DNA of 64,000 bases from G963667915 sp965197385 (GCA_965197385.1 CBDANA010000008.1:496001-560000); one strand, 5' to 3'. Counted from the stretch's first letter, positions 1 to 10,582 are shown. A program made the numbers and translations. The notes: generated by a model not told the origin, from the sequence alone.

Positions 1-55
1 TACAGACCGACGGGAGAGGCGGCCTCTTGCGGCGCCGGCGACAAAACCGCATCCG

Positions 56-904
56 TCACGGCGTACCCGCCTTGCCGCCGGGCCACCGCACGTCGGCCCG
101 CCCAGTGCGCACTTGGGCCTTGAGTTGCCCCGCCGCGCGCCGGCGGACACCCCGACTCGGGCGCTTCTGGTTCTTGTAGAGGGTCAGGAGATCGGCCGGC
201 GTCGGCGCGCCTGGAGCGTCCCAGAATCGGTAGTCGGCGCCGTCGAATTCGAGAAACTCGCACATCTCGTGCAGCCGCGACACCATCCGGAAGCCGACAC
301 GCTCGAGGAGCGACAACTCGAGCTCGTGGTCCGGGTACTCCTCATAGTTGGAAGTGAAGATTGTCGGCCTGCGCTCGTTGTACCTGGTGTTAACGATGAG
401 GTTGAGCGTCTCGTCGACCCACTCCGACGTCTTCTCGGCCCCGAGATCATCGAGGACAAGCAGTTCCGCCTCGATGACGGGCCGCAGCACATCGGACTCG
501 GTCGTCCGCACGACTGGATTGTAGGTGCTCCGGATGACCCGCAGCAGTTCGCGCGTGTCGTAGAACAGCCCCCGCGCACCGCAGTGCTGAATAATCTGTT
601 TGAGGACGGCGACCGCCAGATGGGTCTTGCCGATGCCCGGTGGTCCAACGAAGAACAGCCCCTGATCGACGACAGGAAAGGCCTCCGCGAACGCACGGGC
701 ACGCGTCACCGCCTTCTGGAGCTTCTCATTCGGGTACACGACGAATCGGTCGAGGTCGCATCGCTGATACCGCGGTGGGATGCGGGCGTCGCCGAGCAAC
801 CTGTTGGCCAGCGCGTCACGCCAACACTCGCATCGGATGACCCGCCGCACGCCGTTGTCATCAACGGGCTTCCATCCTGTGCCGCCGCACTGAGCACACG
901 CCAT
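56..904 (-). CDS. DnaC/IstB-like AAA+ ATP-binding protein
   Basis: AAA+ ATPase of the DnaC/IstB group, about 282 aa from the ATG at 904. Such proteins load the replicative helicase or act as partners of transposases. Visible: an N-terminal zinc-ribbon-like cluster (CAQCGGTG, then CxC at about residues 25-27), a Walker A GPPGIGKTH at about 87-95, a Walker B LLVLDDLG near 150 and a sensor-like TSN. I chose 904 because the protein then starts MACAQCGG at the zinc cluster; an in-frame start at 1057 would add 51 low-complexity residues. No transposase gene or IS ends flank it, so a chromosomal helicase-loader role is more likely than IS21 IstB. This is an inference from family; the exact partner is unknown. 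The 200 bp upstream to hspR shows nothing else. Confidence 0.8.
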   Translation of the reverse strand: MACAQCGGTGWKPVDDNGVRRVIRCECWRDALANRLLGDARIPPRYQRCDLDRFVVYPNEKLQKAVTRARAFAEAFPVVDQGLFFVGPPGIGKTHLAVAVLKQIIQHCGARGLFYDTRELLRVIRSTYNPVVRTTESDVLRPVIEAELLVLDDLGAEKTSEWVDETLNLIVNTRYNERRPTIFTSNYEEYPDHELELSLLERVGFRMVSRLHEMCEFLEFDGADYRFWDAPGAPTPADLLTLYKNQKRPSRGVRRRAAGQLKAQVRTGRADVRWPGGKAGTP

Positions 905-1102
905 GAGGTTCCAAGCCGCTAGGCCGTCCGTGGTGAACGTCGCGCTGCATTCGTCAGGCGATGCATCCGCCCGGTGGCGCTGCTCCTCCCTCACATACTC
1001 CCGACATGTTCGGTCGTCTCGCTTAGCCACCAGCCGCCACCGGGCGACCGGAGCCACATTGTAGCGCGATTGCCGATGCGAACAAGCGGCGCCCGTGGAG
1101 AG

Positions 1103-1552
1103 TCAGGACTTGCGGCGACTGCTCCGCCGCGCGCGCGCGGAAGGGGTGCCCCCGGTGGGCTTGGCGGGCTCCGCCCGAACGAGGTCGGCGGGTGAGGCCT
1201 TGACCAAGGCCGTGCCGAGGCGCTGCTCCCAGTCACCGAGGCCCCGCGCCAGTTCCTGCTTGACGTAGCCGACGAACTCGTTGATCTCCTGCTGCATCTG
1301 CTCGATCTTGCGTCGCATGTTCAGGATGATCTCGACGCCGGCCAGGTTGACCCCGAGATCCCGAGTCAACGCCAGAATCGTCTCGAGTTGTTTGAGGTCC
1401 TCCTCCGCATACAAGCGCGTATTGCCGTCCGTCCGCGACGGCGTGAGCAGCCCTTCCCTCTCATAGAGCCGCAGCGTCTGGGGATGGATATTGTACTTCT
1501 GCGCCACGGCGCTGATCATGTAATGTGCCTGGCTCGTACGCTTCGTTGGCAT
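1103..1552 (-). CDS. hspR: MerR-family heat-shock repressor HspR
   Basis: A 149-aa MerR-type DNA-binding protein. The winged helix covers roughly residues 12-80, with the family signature HPQTLRLYEREGLL and the wing NTRLYAEEDL. A coiled-coil dimerisation stretch with many Glu, Gln and Met follows (about 95-125), and the tail is basic. HspR represses dnaK operons, usually with DnaK as co-repressor, binding inverted repeats near the dnaK promoter. Its place directly downstream of dnaJ and dnaK on the same strand (22-nt gap to dnaJ) is the standard autoregulated layout known from actinobacteria and others. The assignment to HspR rather than another MerR protein rests mainly on this context and on the specific N-terminal sequence. 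Its operator was not found with certainty (see the 4799-4819 repeat). Confidence 0.85.
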   Translation of the reverse strand: MPTKRTSQAHYMISAVAQKYNIHPQTLRLYEREGLLTPSRTDGNTRLYAEEDLKQLETILALTRDLGVNLAGVEIILNMRRKIEQMQQEINEFVGYVKQELARGLGDWEQRLGTALVKASPADLVRAEPAKPTGGTPSARARRSSRRKS

Positions 1553-1574
1553 GAGGGACTCGCTGACCTTGCGA

Positions 1575-2672
1575 TCACGACAAGGCCGCGTCGATTTCCT
1601 TGCGCACGCTGTCCTGATTCAGGCGTCCGAATTCCCGTAGCAATTCCTTCGACCGTTCGTCGACCACCCTGGGCAACACCAGCCGCACCTCCACGACGAG
1701 ATCACCGCGGCGTCCGTCCCGCGTCGAGGGTGCCCCGCGCCCCCGCATGCGGAACCGCTGGCCCGACTGGGTGCCGGGGGGCACCCGCACGCGGCCGGGG
1801 CCGTCCAGCGTGGGCACCTCGATTTTCGCGCCGAGCGCCGCCTCGTGCACAGCGATCGGCAGCGAGAGATACAGGTCATCTGCCTGGCGCTCGAAGAGCG
1901 GATGCGGTTCGACCTCGATGGTGAGATACAGGTCACCCGGCCTCCCGCCACCCCGGCCGCGGCCGGCATGCCCCTGCTCCGGCACCCGGACCCGTCCACC
2001 TTCCGCAACTCCAGCCGGAATGCGAACGGTAATCGATTTCGACCGCGGCGCCACCCCCTCACCACCGCACGTCGAACAGGCCCGGTGCTGCTGCCGTCCC
2101 GACCCGCCACAGTGCGTACAGCTCTTGGAAAACACCATGTGGCCGCGGGCCCACCGCAGGTTGCCGGTCCCGCGGCATTCGATACATCGCCCCTCGGTCA
2201 TGCGGAGCGCGCCGGCACCGCGGCAGGACGGACACGTCGCGAGCCGCGCAACCACGACGCTACGCTCGGTGCCACGCATCGACTCGTCGAAGCTGATGCG
2301 CACCGTCATGTGTAAGTCGGTCCCGCCTCGGCCGGCGTCCTCCTCGTCGCTCGCCTGGAACACGTCGGCGAAGAGATCGCCGAACGTCGACGCGGCCGAC
2401 CCCTCGGTCGGCGTCAAAAAATCGAATCCCTCGAACTGGAACGAGGATACGGGTGACGCGCTGGGCGTTTCACCCCTGGCGTCATACCGCTGCCGGCGCT
2501 CCGGATCGCTGAGGATTTCGTATGCTTCGTTCACGCGGCGGAACACCGCCGCCGAGGTCCTATCGCCCGGATTGATGTCGGGGTGATACTGGCGGGCCAA
2601 GCGTCGGTAGGCCCGCTTGACGTCGCCCAGCGTGGCGCCGCGATCGAGCCCGAGCACAATGTAGAGTTCCAT
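1575..2672 (-). CDS. dnaJ: Chaperone protein DnaJ (type I Hsp40)
   Basis: Co-chaperone that stimulates DnaK ATPase activity and delivers unfolded substrates. The J-domain with the HPD tripeptide (YHPDINPGD) lies at about residues 30-38. A Gly/Ser-rich linker follows. The central zinc domain has four CxxCxGxG-type modules (CPSCRGAG, CIECRGTG, CTHCGGSG, CSTCGGEG), and then come the C-terminal substrate-binding beta domains. About 365 aa, a normal type I length. I prefer ATG at 2672 (MELYIVLGL) over the GTG at 2681, because the AGGGAG-like ribosome site lies at a usual distance from the ATG and almost touches the GTG. It sits between dnaK (29-nt gap) and hspR, presumably in one transcript. grpE, often between dnaK and dnaJ in HspR-type operons, is absent here. 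Confidence 0.93.
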   Translation of the reverse strand: MELYIVLGLDRGATLGDVKRAYRRLARQYHPDINPGDRTSAAVFRRVNEAYEILSDPERRQRYDARGETPSASPVSSFQFEGFDFLTPTEGSAASTFGDLFADVFQASDEEDAGRGGTDLHMTVRISFDESMRGTERSVVVARLATCPSCRGAGALRMTEGRCIECRGTGNLRWARGHMVFSKSCTHCGGSGRQQHRACSTCGGEGVAPRSKSITVRIPAGVAEGGRVRVPEQGHAGRGRGGGRPGDLYLTIEVEPHPLFERQADDLYLSLPIAVHEAALGAKIEVPTLDGPGRVRVPPGTQSGQRFRMRGRGAPSTRDGRRGDLVVEVRLVLPRVVDERSKELLREFGRLNQDSVRKEIDAALS

Positions 2673-2701
2673 TGCCGGCACGCTCCCTCAGCGGGCAGAG
2701 C

Positions 2702-4627
<1,926 letters not shown>

Positions 4628-4733
4628 ATTCGCTGTCCTCGCCCGATGTGCCGGCCCTGATAGCGGCGCCGTATGTCAAAATAAAAAGTGATGAGAGATG
4701 ACGACAGGATGACCACTAATCTACACGATAAAT

Positions 4734-4762
4734 ACTATAAAATATGAGTGTTGGCTTGTCGA
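4734..4762 (-). promoter_or_regulatory. sigma-70-type promoter of dnaK
   Basis: Read on the minus strand: -35 TCGACA (4757-4762), a 17-nt spacer and -10 TATAGT (4734-4739). That is one mismatch to each consensus hexamer with ideal spacing, in an AT-rich island of an otherwise GC-rich region. Transcription would start near 4727, giving a leader of about 100 nt before the dnaK ATG at 4627. No CIRCE-type repeat is visible, which fits HspR rather than HrcA control. This is a prediction by eye. Confidence 0.6.
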
Positions 4763-4798
4763 TCTCGAGTGAGGTCGGCGGGCGTGAAAACGAGGCTT

Positions 4799-4819
4799 AC
4801 TCATTGCAATACAGTGAGT
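4799..4819. promoter_or_regulatory. Inverted repeat ACTCA-N11-TGAGT, possible operator
   Basis: Perfect 5-bp arms separated by 11 nt in the divergent region between dnaK and the penicillin-binding protein gene. The half-sites resemble the core of known HspR half-sites (CTTGAGT / ACTCAAG) but in the opposite arrangement and with a longer spacer. It therefore does not match the HAIR consensus, and the call as an HspR or other operator is speculative. It lies in the -35 zone of the plus-strand promoter at 4831-4839. Confidence 0.3.
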
Positions 4820-4830
4820 TGTACGCCGAA

Positions 4831-4839
4831 TGCTATAAT
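4831..4839 (+). promoter_or_regulatory. Extended -10 promoter for the PBP gene
   Basis: TGCTATAAT at 4831-4839 is a perfect TATAAT preceded by the TGn extended -10 motif. No convincing -35 is present at 16-18 nt upstream, which extended -10 promoters tolerate. Transcription would begin near 4846 and read into the gene at 4932. Confidence 0.55.
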
Positions 4840-4931
4840 GCATCACGTCCTTACAAGGCGTCCCGATTCGTCGCGTGGCGGTGCATCGATGCCGCCCGGT
4901 CGGGGTCGGGTATCCTGGCTGAGAGGTTTCG

Positions 4932-7190
4932 GTGGCTTGCTACGTCATCCGCGTCGCCCGTCAGACCGGCCTCATCGCCGTGTTCGTCGGCACGGCGATC
5001 TTCGGCACAATCAGTGGTGTCCTGTTCGCCTTCGTCGGCGACCTCCCCCAGATCAGCGCCCTGGATGACTACGCACCCAGCGCCATCACGCGGGTGCTGG
5101 CGGCCGACGGCGAAGTGGTGGCGGAGTTCGCCACGCAGCGACGCGTCGTCGTCGCCTACGAGGAGATCGCGCCGAGGCTGCGCGAGGCGATCGTCGCGTC
5201 CGAAGATGCCAGCTTCAACAGCCACTTCGGTGTGAGCCCCGTACGGGTCGCGGTCACCGCCGTCCGCAACATCCTCAACCAGCAGCGCCGTGGCGCGAGC
5301 ACGATCACCATGCAGCTCGCGCGCAACCTCTTTCTCACGCTGGACAAGACGTGGGAGCGCAAGATCAAGGAGCTGCTGCTCACCTTTCAGATCGAAAAGC
5401 GGTACACGAAGCGGGAAATCCTGACGATGTACGCCAATCAGGTGCTCTTCGGGCATGGGGCCTACGGCGTCGAGGCCGCCTCGCGCATGTACTTCGACAG
5501 GTCAGCGCACGAGCTGCAGCTCGCGGAAGCCGCGCTGCTCGCCGGCATCATCCAGGCGCCTGCCCGCCAGAGTCCGTTCGTCAGTCTCGAGCGTGCGACG
5601 ACCCGGCGCAGCTACGTCCTGAGCCGGATGGAAGCCGACGGCTACATCACGGCCGATGAGGCCGAGGCGGCGCGCGCCAAGCCGATCACCGTCGTGGACC
5701 GACGCGGCGAGAGCTCGGTGGCGCCCTATTTCGTCGAGGAAGTCCGACAGCACCTCGAACAGCGATACGGCGCCCAACAGCTGTACGAAGCCGGCTTGGA
5801 GGTGGGTACGACGCTGGACGCCGATCTGCAGCGGGTGGCCAACACGGCGGTCCGAAATGGGCTTCACCGTCTCGACAAACGGCGCGGCTACCGCGGTGCG
5901 GTGGACAACGTCCTGCGCGGCGAGTCGGCCGGATCGCTCGACGACTACGATCACTCCCGCTGGCGGCAGCCGATAGCCGAAGGTGACCGCGTCCCGGCGG
6001 TCGTGACGGCGGTGGCAGTGGACCGGTTCGACATACGCGTGGGCCGCTACGCCGGCGTCATCGACCGGGACGGGTACCGCTGGACGCGGCGGACACCGGC
6101 ACAGCTCGTCGAGGTCGGCGATGTCGCCCTCGTGCAGGTGACCGACATCGACGAAGCGGCCGCCCTCGTGTCGGCGTCGCTCGACCAGGAGCCGATCGTC
6201 GAAGGCGCCCTCGTCGCGATCGACAACCGGACCGGTCACATCCTGGCCATGGTCGGCGGGTACGACTTCGAACGCAGCAAGTTCAACCGGGCGGTGCAGG
6301 CACGACGCCAGCTCGGGTCAGTCTTTAAGCCGATTCTCTATGCGACGGCGATCGATCGCGGCTACACGCCGACATCGATCATCATCGACGAGCTGGTCAG
6401 CTTCCCGGCCGGCCTCGATCAGCCCGACTACGAGCCGCGGAATTACGACCAGAAATACGAAGGCCCGGTCACGCTCCGGCGCGCGCTGGAGAACTCACGG
6501 AACGTCCCCGCGGTCCAGGTGATGGCCGAGCTCGGGCCCGAGCAGGTCGTGGACTACGCGCGGCGGCTGGGATTCACGTCGGAGCTGCCACCGTTCCTCT
6601 CGGTGGCGCTCGGAGCGGCCGAAGCGACACTGCTGGAAATCACGAGCGCCTACACCGCGTTTCCGAACCAGGGCGTCCGGCTGCAGCCGTTTCAGGTCCT
6701 GACCGTCACGGATCGCGACGGCAACAGGCTCGAAGACAACCGGCCGATTGCACATGGGGCGCTGCCGGCCGACACGTCGTTCATCATGACGAGCCTGCTG
6801 CGGGGCGTGGTCGCGCGCGGCACCGGCCGGCAGGCCAGAACGCTCGACTGGCCGCTCGCCGGCAAAACCGGAACGGTCGACGACTACACCGACGCCTGGT
6901 TCGTCGGCTATGACCCCGACGTGACCGTCGGCGTCTGGGTCGGCCACGACCAGAAGACGACGCTGGGACCGGCCGAAGAGGGGGCGCGGGTCGCGCTGCC
7001 CATCTGGATCGAGTTCATGCGGGCCTACATCGATACGCGCACCGAGGTCCCTGAATTCGTGGAACCGGCCAACATCGTCTATCTGTCCGTGGACCGGCGG
7101 ACCGGCATGGTCACGACGCCGTCGTCGCCCGGCGCGATCCGCGAAACCTTCATCGCGGGCACCGAGCCCGGCATCGCGTTCCAGCCCTAG
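4932..7190 (+). CDS. mrcA: Penicillin-binding protein 1A (class A, bifunctional)
   Basis: Bifunctional peptidoglycan synthase, 752 aa. A single membrane anchor lies at about residues 11-36. The GT51 glycosyltransferase domain follows: catalytic EDASFNSHFG at 91-100 and GASTITMQLARN at 121-132. An inserted OB-like segment precedes the transpeptidase domain, which has SxxK as SVFK at 463-466 (catalytic Ser463), SRN at 522-524 and KTGT at 645-648. It polymerises lipid II and cross-links stem peptides on the periplasmic side. The GTG start at 4932 has GAGAGG five bases upstream. It is transcribed divergently from dnaK and converges with prfB, with only 3 nt between the two stop codons. All catalytic motifs are present, so it should be active. 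Confidence 0.93.
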   Translation: MACYVIRVARQTGLIAVFVGTAIFGTISGVLFAFVGDLPQISALDDYAPSAITRVLAADGEVVAEFATQRRVVVAYEEIAPRLREAIVASEDASFNSHFGVSPVRVAVTAVRNILNQQRRGASTITMQLARNLFLTLDKTWERKIKELLLTFQIEKRYTKREILTMYANQVLFGHGAYGVEAASRMYFDRSAHELQLAEAALLAGIIQAPARQSPFVSLERATTRRSYVLSRMEADGYITADEAEAARAKPITVVDRRGESSVAPYFVEEVRQHLEQRYGAQQLYEAGLEVGTTLDADLQRVANTAVRNGLHRLDKRRGYRGAVDNVLRGESAGSLDDYDHSRWRQPIAEGDRVPAVVTAVAVDRFDIRVGRYAGVIDRDGYRWTRRTPAQLVEVGDVALVQVTDIDEAAALVSASLDQEPIVEGALVAIDNRTGHILAMVGGYDFERSKFNRAVQARRQLGSVFKPILYATAIDRGYTPTSIIIDELVSFPAGLDQPDYEPRNYDQKYEGPVTLRRALENSRNVPAVQVMAELGPEQVVDYARRLGFTSELPPFLSVALGAAEATLLEITSAYTAFPNQGVRLQPFQVLTVTDRDGNRLEDNRPIAHGALPADTSFIMTSLLRGVVARGTGRQARTLDWPLAGKTGTVDDYTDAWFVGYDPDVTVGVWVGHDQKTTLGPAEEGARVALPIWIEFMRAYIDTRTEVPEFVEPANIVYLSVDRRTGMVTTPSSPGAIRETFIAGTEPGIAFQP

Positions 7191-7193
7191 CAG

Positions 7194-8328
7194 CTAGTCG
7201 TCGGCGGCGCCCGCCTGCCCCAGGGTGCCAGACGCCTTCCGCATCAAGTAGGTTTGGATGAACCTGTCGATGTCGCCGTCTAGCACGCGGTCGACGTCGC
7301 CCATTTCCGTTTTCGTACGGTGATCCTTCACGAGCCGGTACGGGTGCAAGACGTAGCTCCGGATCTGGCTGCCGAACGCAATCTCCTTCTTCTCTCCTCC
7401 GATCTGATCGAGTCTCTGCTGTTGCTCCTTCAGCTTCCTGTCGTACAGGCGCGCGCGGAGGACCTTCATGGCCGAATCCCGGTTGCGGTGCTGGGAACGC
7501 TCGTTCTGACACGACACGACGATGCCGGACGGAAAATGGGTGATCCGGACGGCGGAGTCGGTCACGTTGACGTGCTGGCCGCCCGCGCCGCTCGAGCGGT
7601 ACGTGTCGATCCGGAGATCTTTGTCGTCGATGTCGACCTCGACGTCGTCGGACAGCTCGGGCCATACGAACACCGACGCGAACGACGTGTGCCGCCGCGC
7701 CGCCTGGTCGTACGGCGAGATCCGGACAAGCCGATGGACCCCCGCTTCGGCGAGGAGCAAACCGTAGGCATACTCGCCACCGACCGTCAGCGTCGCGCTT
7801 TTGATTCCCGCCTCGTCGCCAGGCTGCAGATCGATCACGTCACGCTTGAATCCACGCCGCTCGGTCCAGCGGAGATAGAGGCGCAGCAGCATCTCGGCCC
7901 AATCCTGGGACTCGGTGCCGCCCGCGCCGGGATGGATGGTGAGGATCGCGTTCCGGCGGTCGTGCTCGCCGCCGAGCATCTTCTTCACCTCGGCGGATTC
8001 GACTTCGTCTCGTAACTCGTCCAGTCCCTGGTTCAGGTCGTCGTCGACCGCCTCGCCCTGCGTCGCCCACTCGACCAGAACGGCCAGGTCATCACGGCGC
8101 CGGCGCAGGGACTCGGCGAGCGCCCGGTCGGCCTGGAGGCGGCGTCGGCGCTGGAGTACGTGCTGTGCAGCGGCTTGGTCCTTCCAGAAGTCAGGTGCAG
8201 CGGCCTGCGCCTCCAGGGTCTGCAGTTCGTCATTGGTACCAGCGGCGTCAAAGATAGCTCCGTAAGTCGTCCGCACGCTTCGCCAGATCTTGATATCGCC
8301 GCAGTTGATCCTCACGCGTCACAGCCAC
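7194..8328 (-). CDS. prfB: Peptide chain release factor 2, with programmed +1 frameshift
   Basis: RF2 releases peptides at UGA and UAA. The gene is in two frames. From GTG 8328 (GGAGG six bases upstream) 26 codons run to a UGA at 8248-8250, encoding a segment ending DDLRSYL. After a +1 slip at CTT-TGA-C the main frame continues from GAC (8249) to 7194, giving about 377 aa. The catalytic GGQ lies in SSGAGGQHVNV. The stop-codon recognition tripeptide, SPF in E. coli RF2, reads SPY here (VRISPYDQAARRHTSF). The frameshift is the known autoregulation: low RF2 lets ribosomes pause at UGA and slip. An alternative GTG at 8315 in the main frame would avoid the shift, but it lacks a ribosome site and gives a non-RF2 N-terminus. 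Confidence 0.93.
8247..8262 (-). promoter_or_regulatory. prfB +1 frameshift site with internal Shine-Dalgarno
   Basis: On the minus strand the sequence reads CGGAG-CTAT-CTT-TGA-C. CTTTGAC is the invariant slip site of bacterial prfB genes. The CGGAG just upstream acts as the internal Shine-Dalgarno that promotes the slip (E. coli has AGGGGG at the same place). The in-frame UGA is 8250-8248. Confidence 0.93.
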
Positions 8329-8364
8329 GTTCGTCCTCCAGACACCGCCGGTACCCCGGTCATC

Positions 8365-8404
8365 GGTTCAGTGGTTCATCGGTTCAGTGGTTCAGTGGTT
8401 CCGT
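8365..8404. repeat. Octamer tandem repeat in the lnt-prfB gap
   Basis: Five back-to-back 8-bp units: GGTTCAGT, GGTTCATC, GGTTCAGT, GGTTCAGT, GGTTCCGT. They fill the space between the end of lnt and the prfB ribosome site and overlap the first base of the lnt stop codon. On the minus strand this is the prfB leader. Confidence 0.8.
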
Positions 8405-9951
8405 CAGGTACGTCCGACAATCCGTTGCCACCTCACGCGCGCCCCGAGCACCCCAAACACCAGCAGACCGCAGGCATAGGCGAAGAGATCGCCGGTCCGC
8501 CCGTAGACGGTGCGCGCACGGAGCCAGCGCACGTCCACCACGACTGTAGCATGCTCGAAGAGGTTCGTCCGGGCGAGCACTCGCCCGTACGGGTCCACGG
8601 CGCCGCTGATCCCGGTGTTGGCTGCGCGGACCAGGTATCGCCCTTGCTCGATCGCCCGCATGGCCGCCTGAGCGAAGTGCTGATACGGCGCTGACGACTC
8701 TCCGAACCAGGCGTCATTGGTAATGGTCGTCAGCAACTCGCTCCCGCCCGCAACGAAGGCGCTGATGAGATCGGGGTAGATGACCTCGTAGCAGATCGCG
8801 GTACTCACCCGATGTCCGTCCACCGACCACGTGACGGCTTCTGTGCCCGGCGAAAAATCGGCGACGGTCGGTACTAGCGTGTCGACAAAGAACAACCAGC
8901 GGCGGAGCGGGACGTACTCGCCGAAGGGCACGAGGTGGATCTTGCGGTACGTGCCCCGTGGCGCGCCGTCGGCGCCGACGAGAAACGCGGCATTGTAGTA
9001 CCGAAAATCATCGCCTCGCTCGATCGCTTCGCTTCCGAAGAGCAGGTGCACCTCCAGCGTCGCCACCAGGGTCCGAATGGCCTCGCCAGCCGCCAGGTCT
9101 TCCTCGAACGGCAGTGGCGTGGCCGACTCGGGCCAGATGAGCAGTCGAGCTCCGTCCGCCGCCGCGGCCCGGCTCGCCGACAGATAGGTTTCCAGAATCG
9201 ACCCACGCTGGAGGGGATCGCGCTTTTCCTCCTGCGGCACGTTACCCTGGATCATCGCGACCCGGACCGGCTCACCCGCCGACGTGAGCGCGCTGCGCGT
9301 GAGCCGCCACTGCCCCCACCCCGCGGCCAGGAGAATCAGTCCGGCGGTCGCGCCCACGGCCAGGAACCGTGATCGGGACGGCACCAGAATCGCGCCGGCC
9401 AGGACAGCATTGACCAGCACGATCAGGAACGAAAGCCCGTACACGCCGAACAGACTGGCCACCTGGGCAATCGGCAAGACCTCGACCTGGGAGTACCCGA
9501 GAAACGCCCAGGGGAAGCCCCCGAACAGGTAGCCCCGCCCCATCTCAGAGATGACCCAGGCCGCTGCTGCGAGGACCGCGCCGAGCGAGTCGAGCCCGCG
9601 GACGGCCACAATGGCAAAGAGTCCCGGAAACAGTCCCAGATAGGCCACCAGCAGCGCGTTCACCGCCACCGCCGTCAGCCACGGCAGGCCGCCGTAGGTC
9701 GTCATGACCCCGGTGATCCAGTACAGGATGCCGGCGAACGCGACGAGTCCGGTGATGAGCCCGAGGCCAAAGGCACGCGAGACCGCCATCCGCCACGCGC
9801 TCCCCAGCGCAACCAGCAGCGGCACCAGTGCGACCCACGCGAAGGCCGGATGCCCGAGCTGAGGAAAACTGAGAGCCAGGAGGGCTCCGGACAGCGCGGC
9901 GAGCAGCCAGCTGTGAACGGCCGATGTCGAGCCGAGGCTGGCCTGCACCAC
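8404..9951 (-). CDS. lnt: Apolipoprotein N-acyltransferase
   Basis: Inner-membrane enzyme that adds the third acyl chain to the N-terminal cysteine of lipoproteins, the last step of lipoprotein maturation in Gram-negative bacteria. 515 aa. Several membrane helices occupy about residues 15-215, then comes a nitrilase-like periplasmic domain with the catalytic triad visible as Glu275 (IWPESATP), Lys337 (YRKIHLVPFGE) and Cys387 (ICYEVIYPD), and a last membrane helix follows. It lies 6 nt downstream of the SPOR gene and upstream of prfB on the same strand, probably in the nfeD-SPFH-SPOR-lnt-prfB transcription unit. Presence of Lnt argues for a diderm host. Confidence 0.95.
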   Translation of the reverse strand: MVQASLGSTSAVHSWLLAALSGALLALSFPQLGHPAFAWVALVPLLVALGSAWRMAVSRAFGLGLITGLVAFAGILYWITGVMTTYGGLPWLTAVAVNALLVAYLGLFPGLFAIVAVRGLDSLGAVLAAAAWVISEMGRGYLFGGFPWAFLGYSQVEVLPIAQVASLFGVYGLSFLIVLVNAVLAGAILVPSRSRFLAVGATAGLILLAAGWGQWRLTRSALTSAGEPVRVAMIQGNVPQEEKRDPLQRGSILETYLSASRAAAADGARLLIWPESATPLPFEEDLAAGEAIRTLVATLEVHLLFGSEAIERGDDFRYYNAAFLVGADGAPRGTYRKIHLVPFGEYVPLRRWLFFVDTLVPTVADFSPGTEAVTWSVDGHRVSTAICYEVIYPDLISAFVAGGSELLTTITNDAWFGESSAPYQHFAQAAMRAIEQGRYLVRAANTGISGAVDPYGRVLARTNLFEHATVVVDVRWLRARTVYGRTGDLFAYACGLLVFGVLGARVRWQRIVGRT

Positions 9952-9957
9952 GGACAG

Positions 9958-10572
9958 TTAACGGGTGATCCAGGGCTTGAATTGCTCTTCCGTCTCGAGA
10001 CGGCGGCGCACGTCCTCCGCTTCGGCCCGCTCCTGGTAGCGCCCGACGCGGACGCGATAGACCGCAGCGGGTGCGTCCGGTGCAGGATCGAGCACGTAGG
10101 CGGAATAGCCCTTGCCGGTCAACTGATCGCGGATGGTCTGTGCGTCGGCGCGGTCCCGCACGGCCGCCACCTGGACCGTGAACCCGTCGGACGCCGACGC
10201 CTCCGGCTGGGCCTCCGCGACCGGGACGGGCTCCGGGATGGGCGGTGGGACGGCGGCGGCTACCGGAAGTTCCTCCGTGACCGGCGCGTCGCTTTCGAGG
10301 CGCCTGAAGTAGGTGAGCGACGCGGCATCATCGACCGACGCGCCCGTGTCCCCCGGCACGCTCCCCACGTCTGGGCTCGTGGGCGACATGTCGCCCAGCG
10401 TGCCGGCGCCGACGCCGATCAAGGCGCTCAGCGGCGCTTGGTCGGCCCGCACACCGCGGCCGACCAGCACGCCACACAGGAAGATCACGACCGAGACGAC
10501 GGTCGTCGCCATGAACAAGAAGACGAGCTGCTTTCCGCTTAGTTGGATTTCGTGAAACCCGTCGTCCGACAT
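9958..10572 (-). CDS. SPOR-domain membrane protein
   Basis: A 204-aa bitopic protein. It has a short cytoplasmic N-terminus, one membrane helix at about residues 15-40 (LVFLFMATTVVSVVIFLCG), a Pro/Glu-rich linker, and a C-terminal SPOR domain from about 128 (FTVQVAAVRDRADAQTIRDQL to the end). SPOR domains bind denuded glycan strands at the septum, so a role in division or cell-wall remodelling is likely. It resembles FtsN or DedD in layout but is not assignable to either. Its neighbours are the SPFH gene (10-nt gap) and lnt (6-nt gap). Confidence 0.85.
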   Translation of the reverse strand: MSDDGFHEIQLSGKQLVFLFMATTVVSVVIFLCGVLVGRGVRADQAPLSALIGVGAGTLGDMSPTSPDVGSVPGDTGASVDDAASLTYFRRLESDAPVTEELPVAAAVPPPIPEPVPVAEAQPEASASDGFTVQVAAVRDRADAQTIRDQLTGKGYSAYVLDPAPDAPAAVYRVRVGRYQERAEAEDVRRRLETEEQFKPWITR

Positions 10573-10582
10573 CGCGTAGTCT

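Noticed and set aside
4628..4931. Canonical HAIR operator (CTTGAGT-N7-ACTCAAG) or CIRCE near dnaK
   Set aside because: I looked for both; neither consensus is present. Only the differently arranged ACTCA-N11-TGAGT was found and is listed with low confidence.
8365..8404. CRISPR-like array from the GGTTCAGT repeats
   Set aside because: Units are 8 bp without spacers. No CRISPR array or cas gene was seen anywhere in the window.
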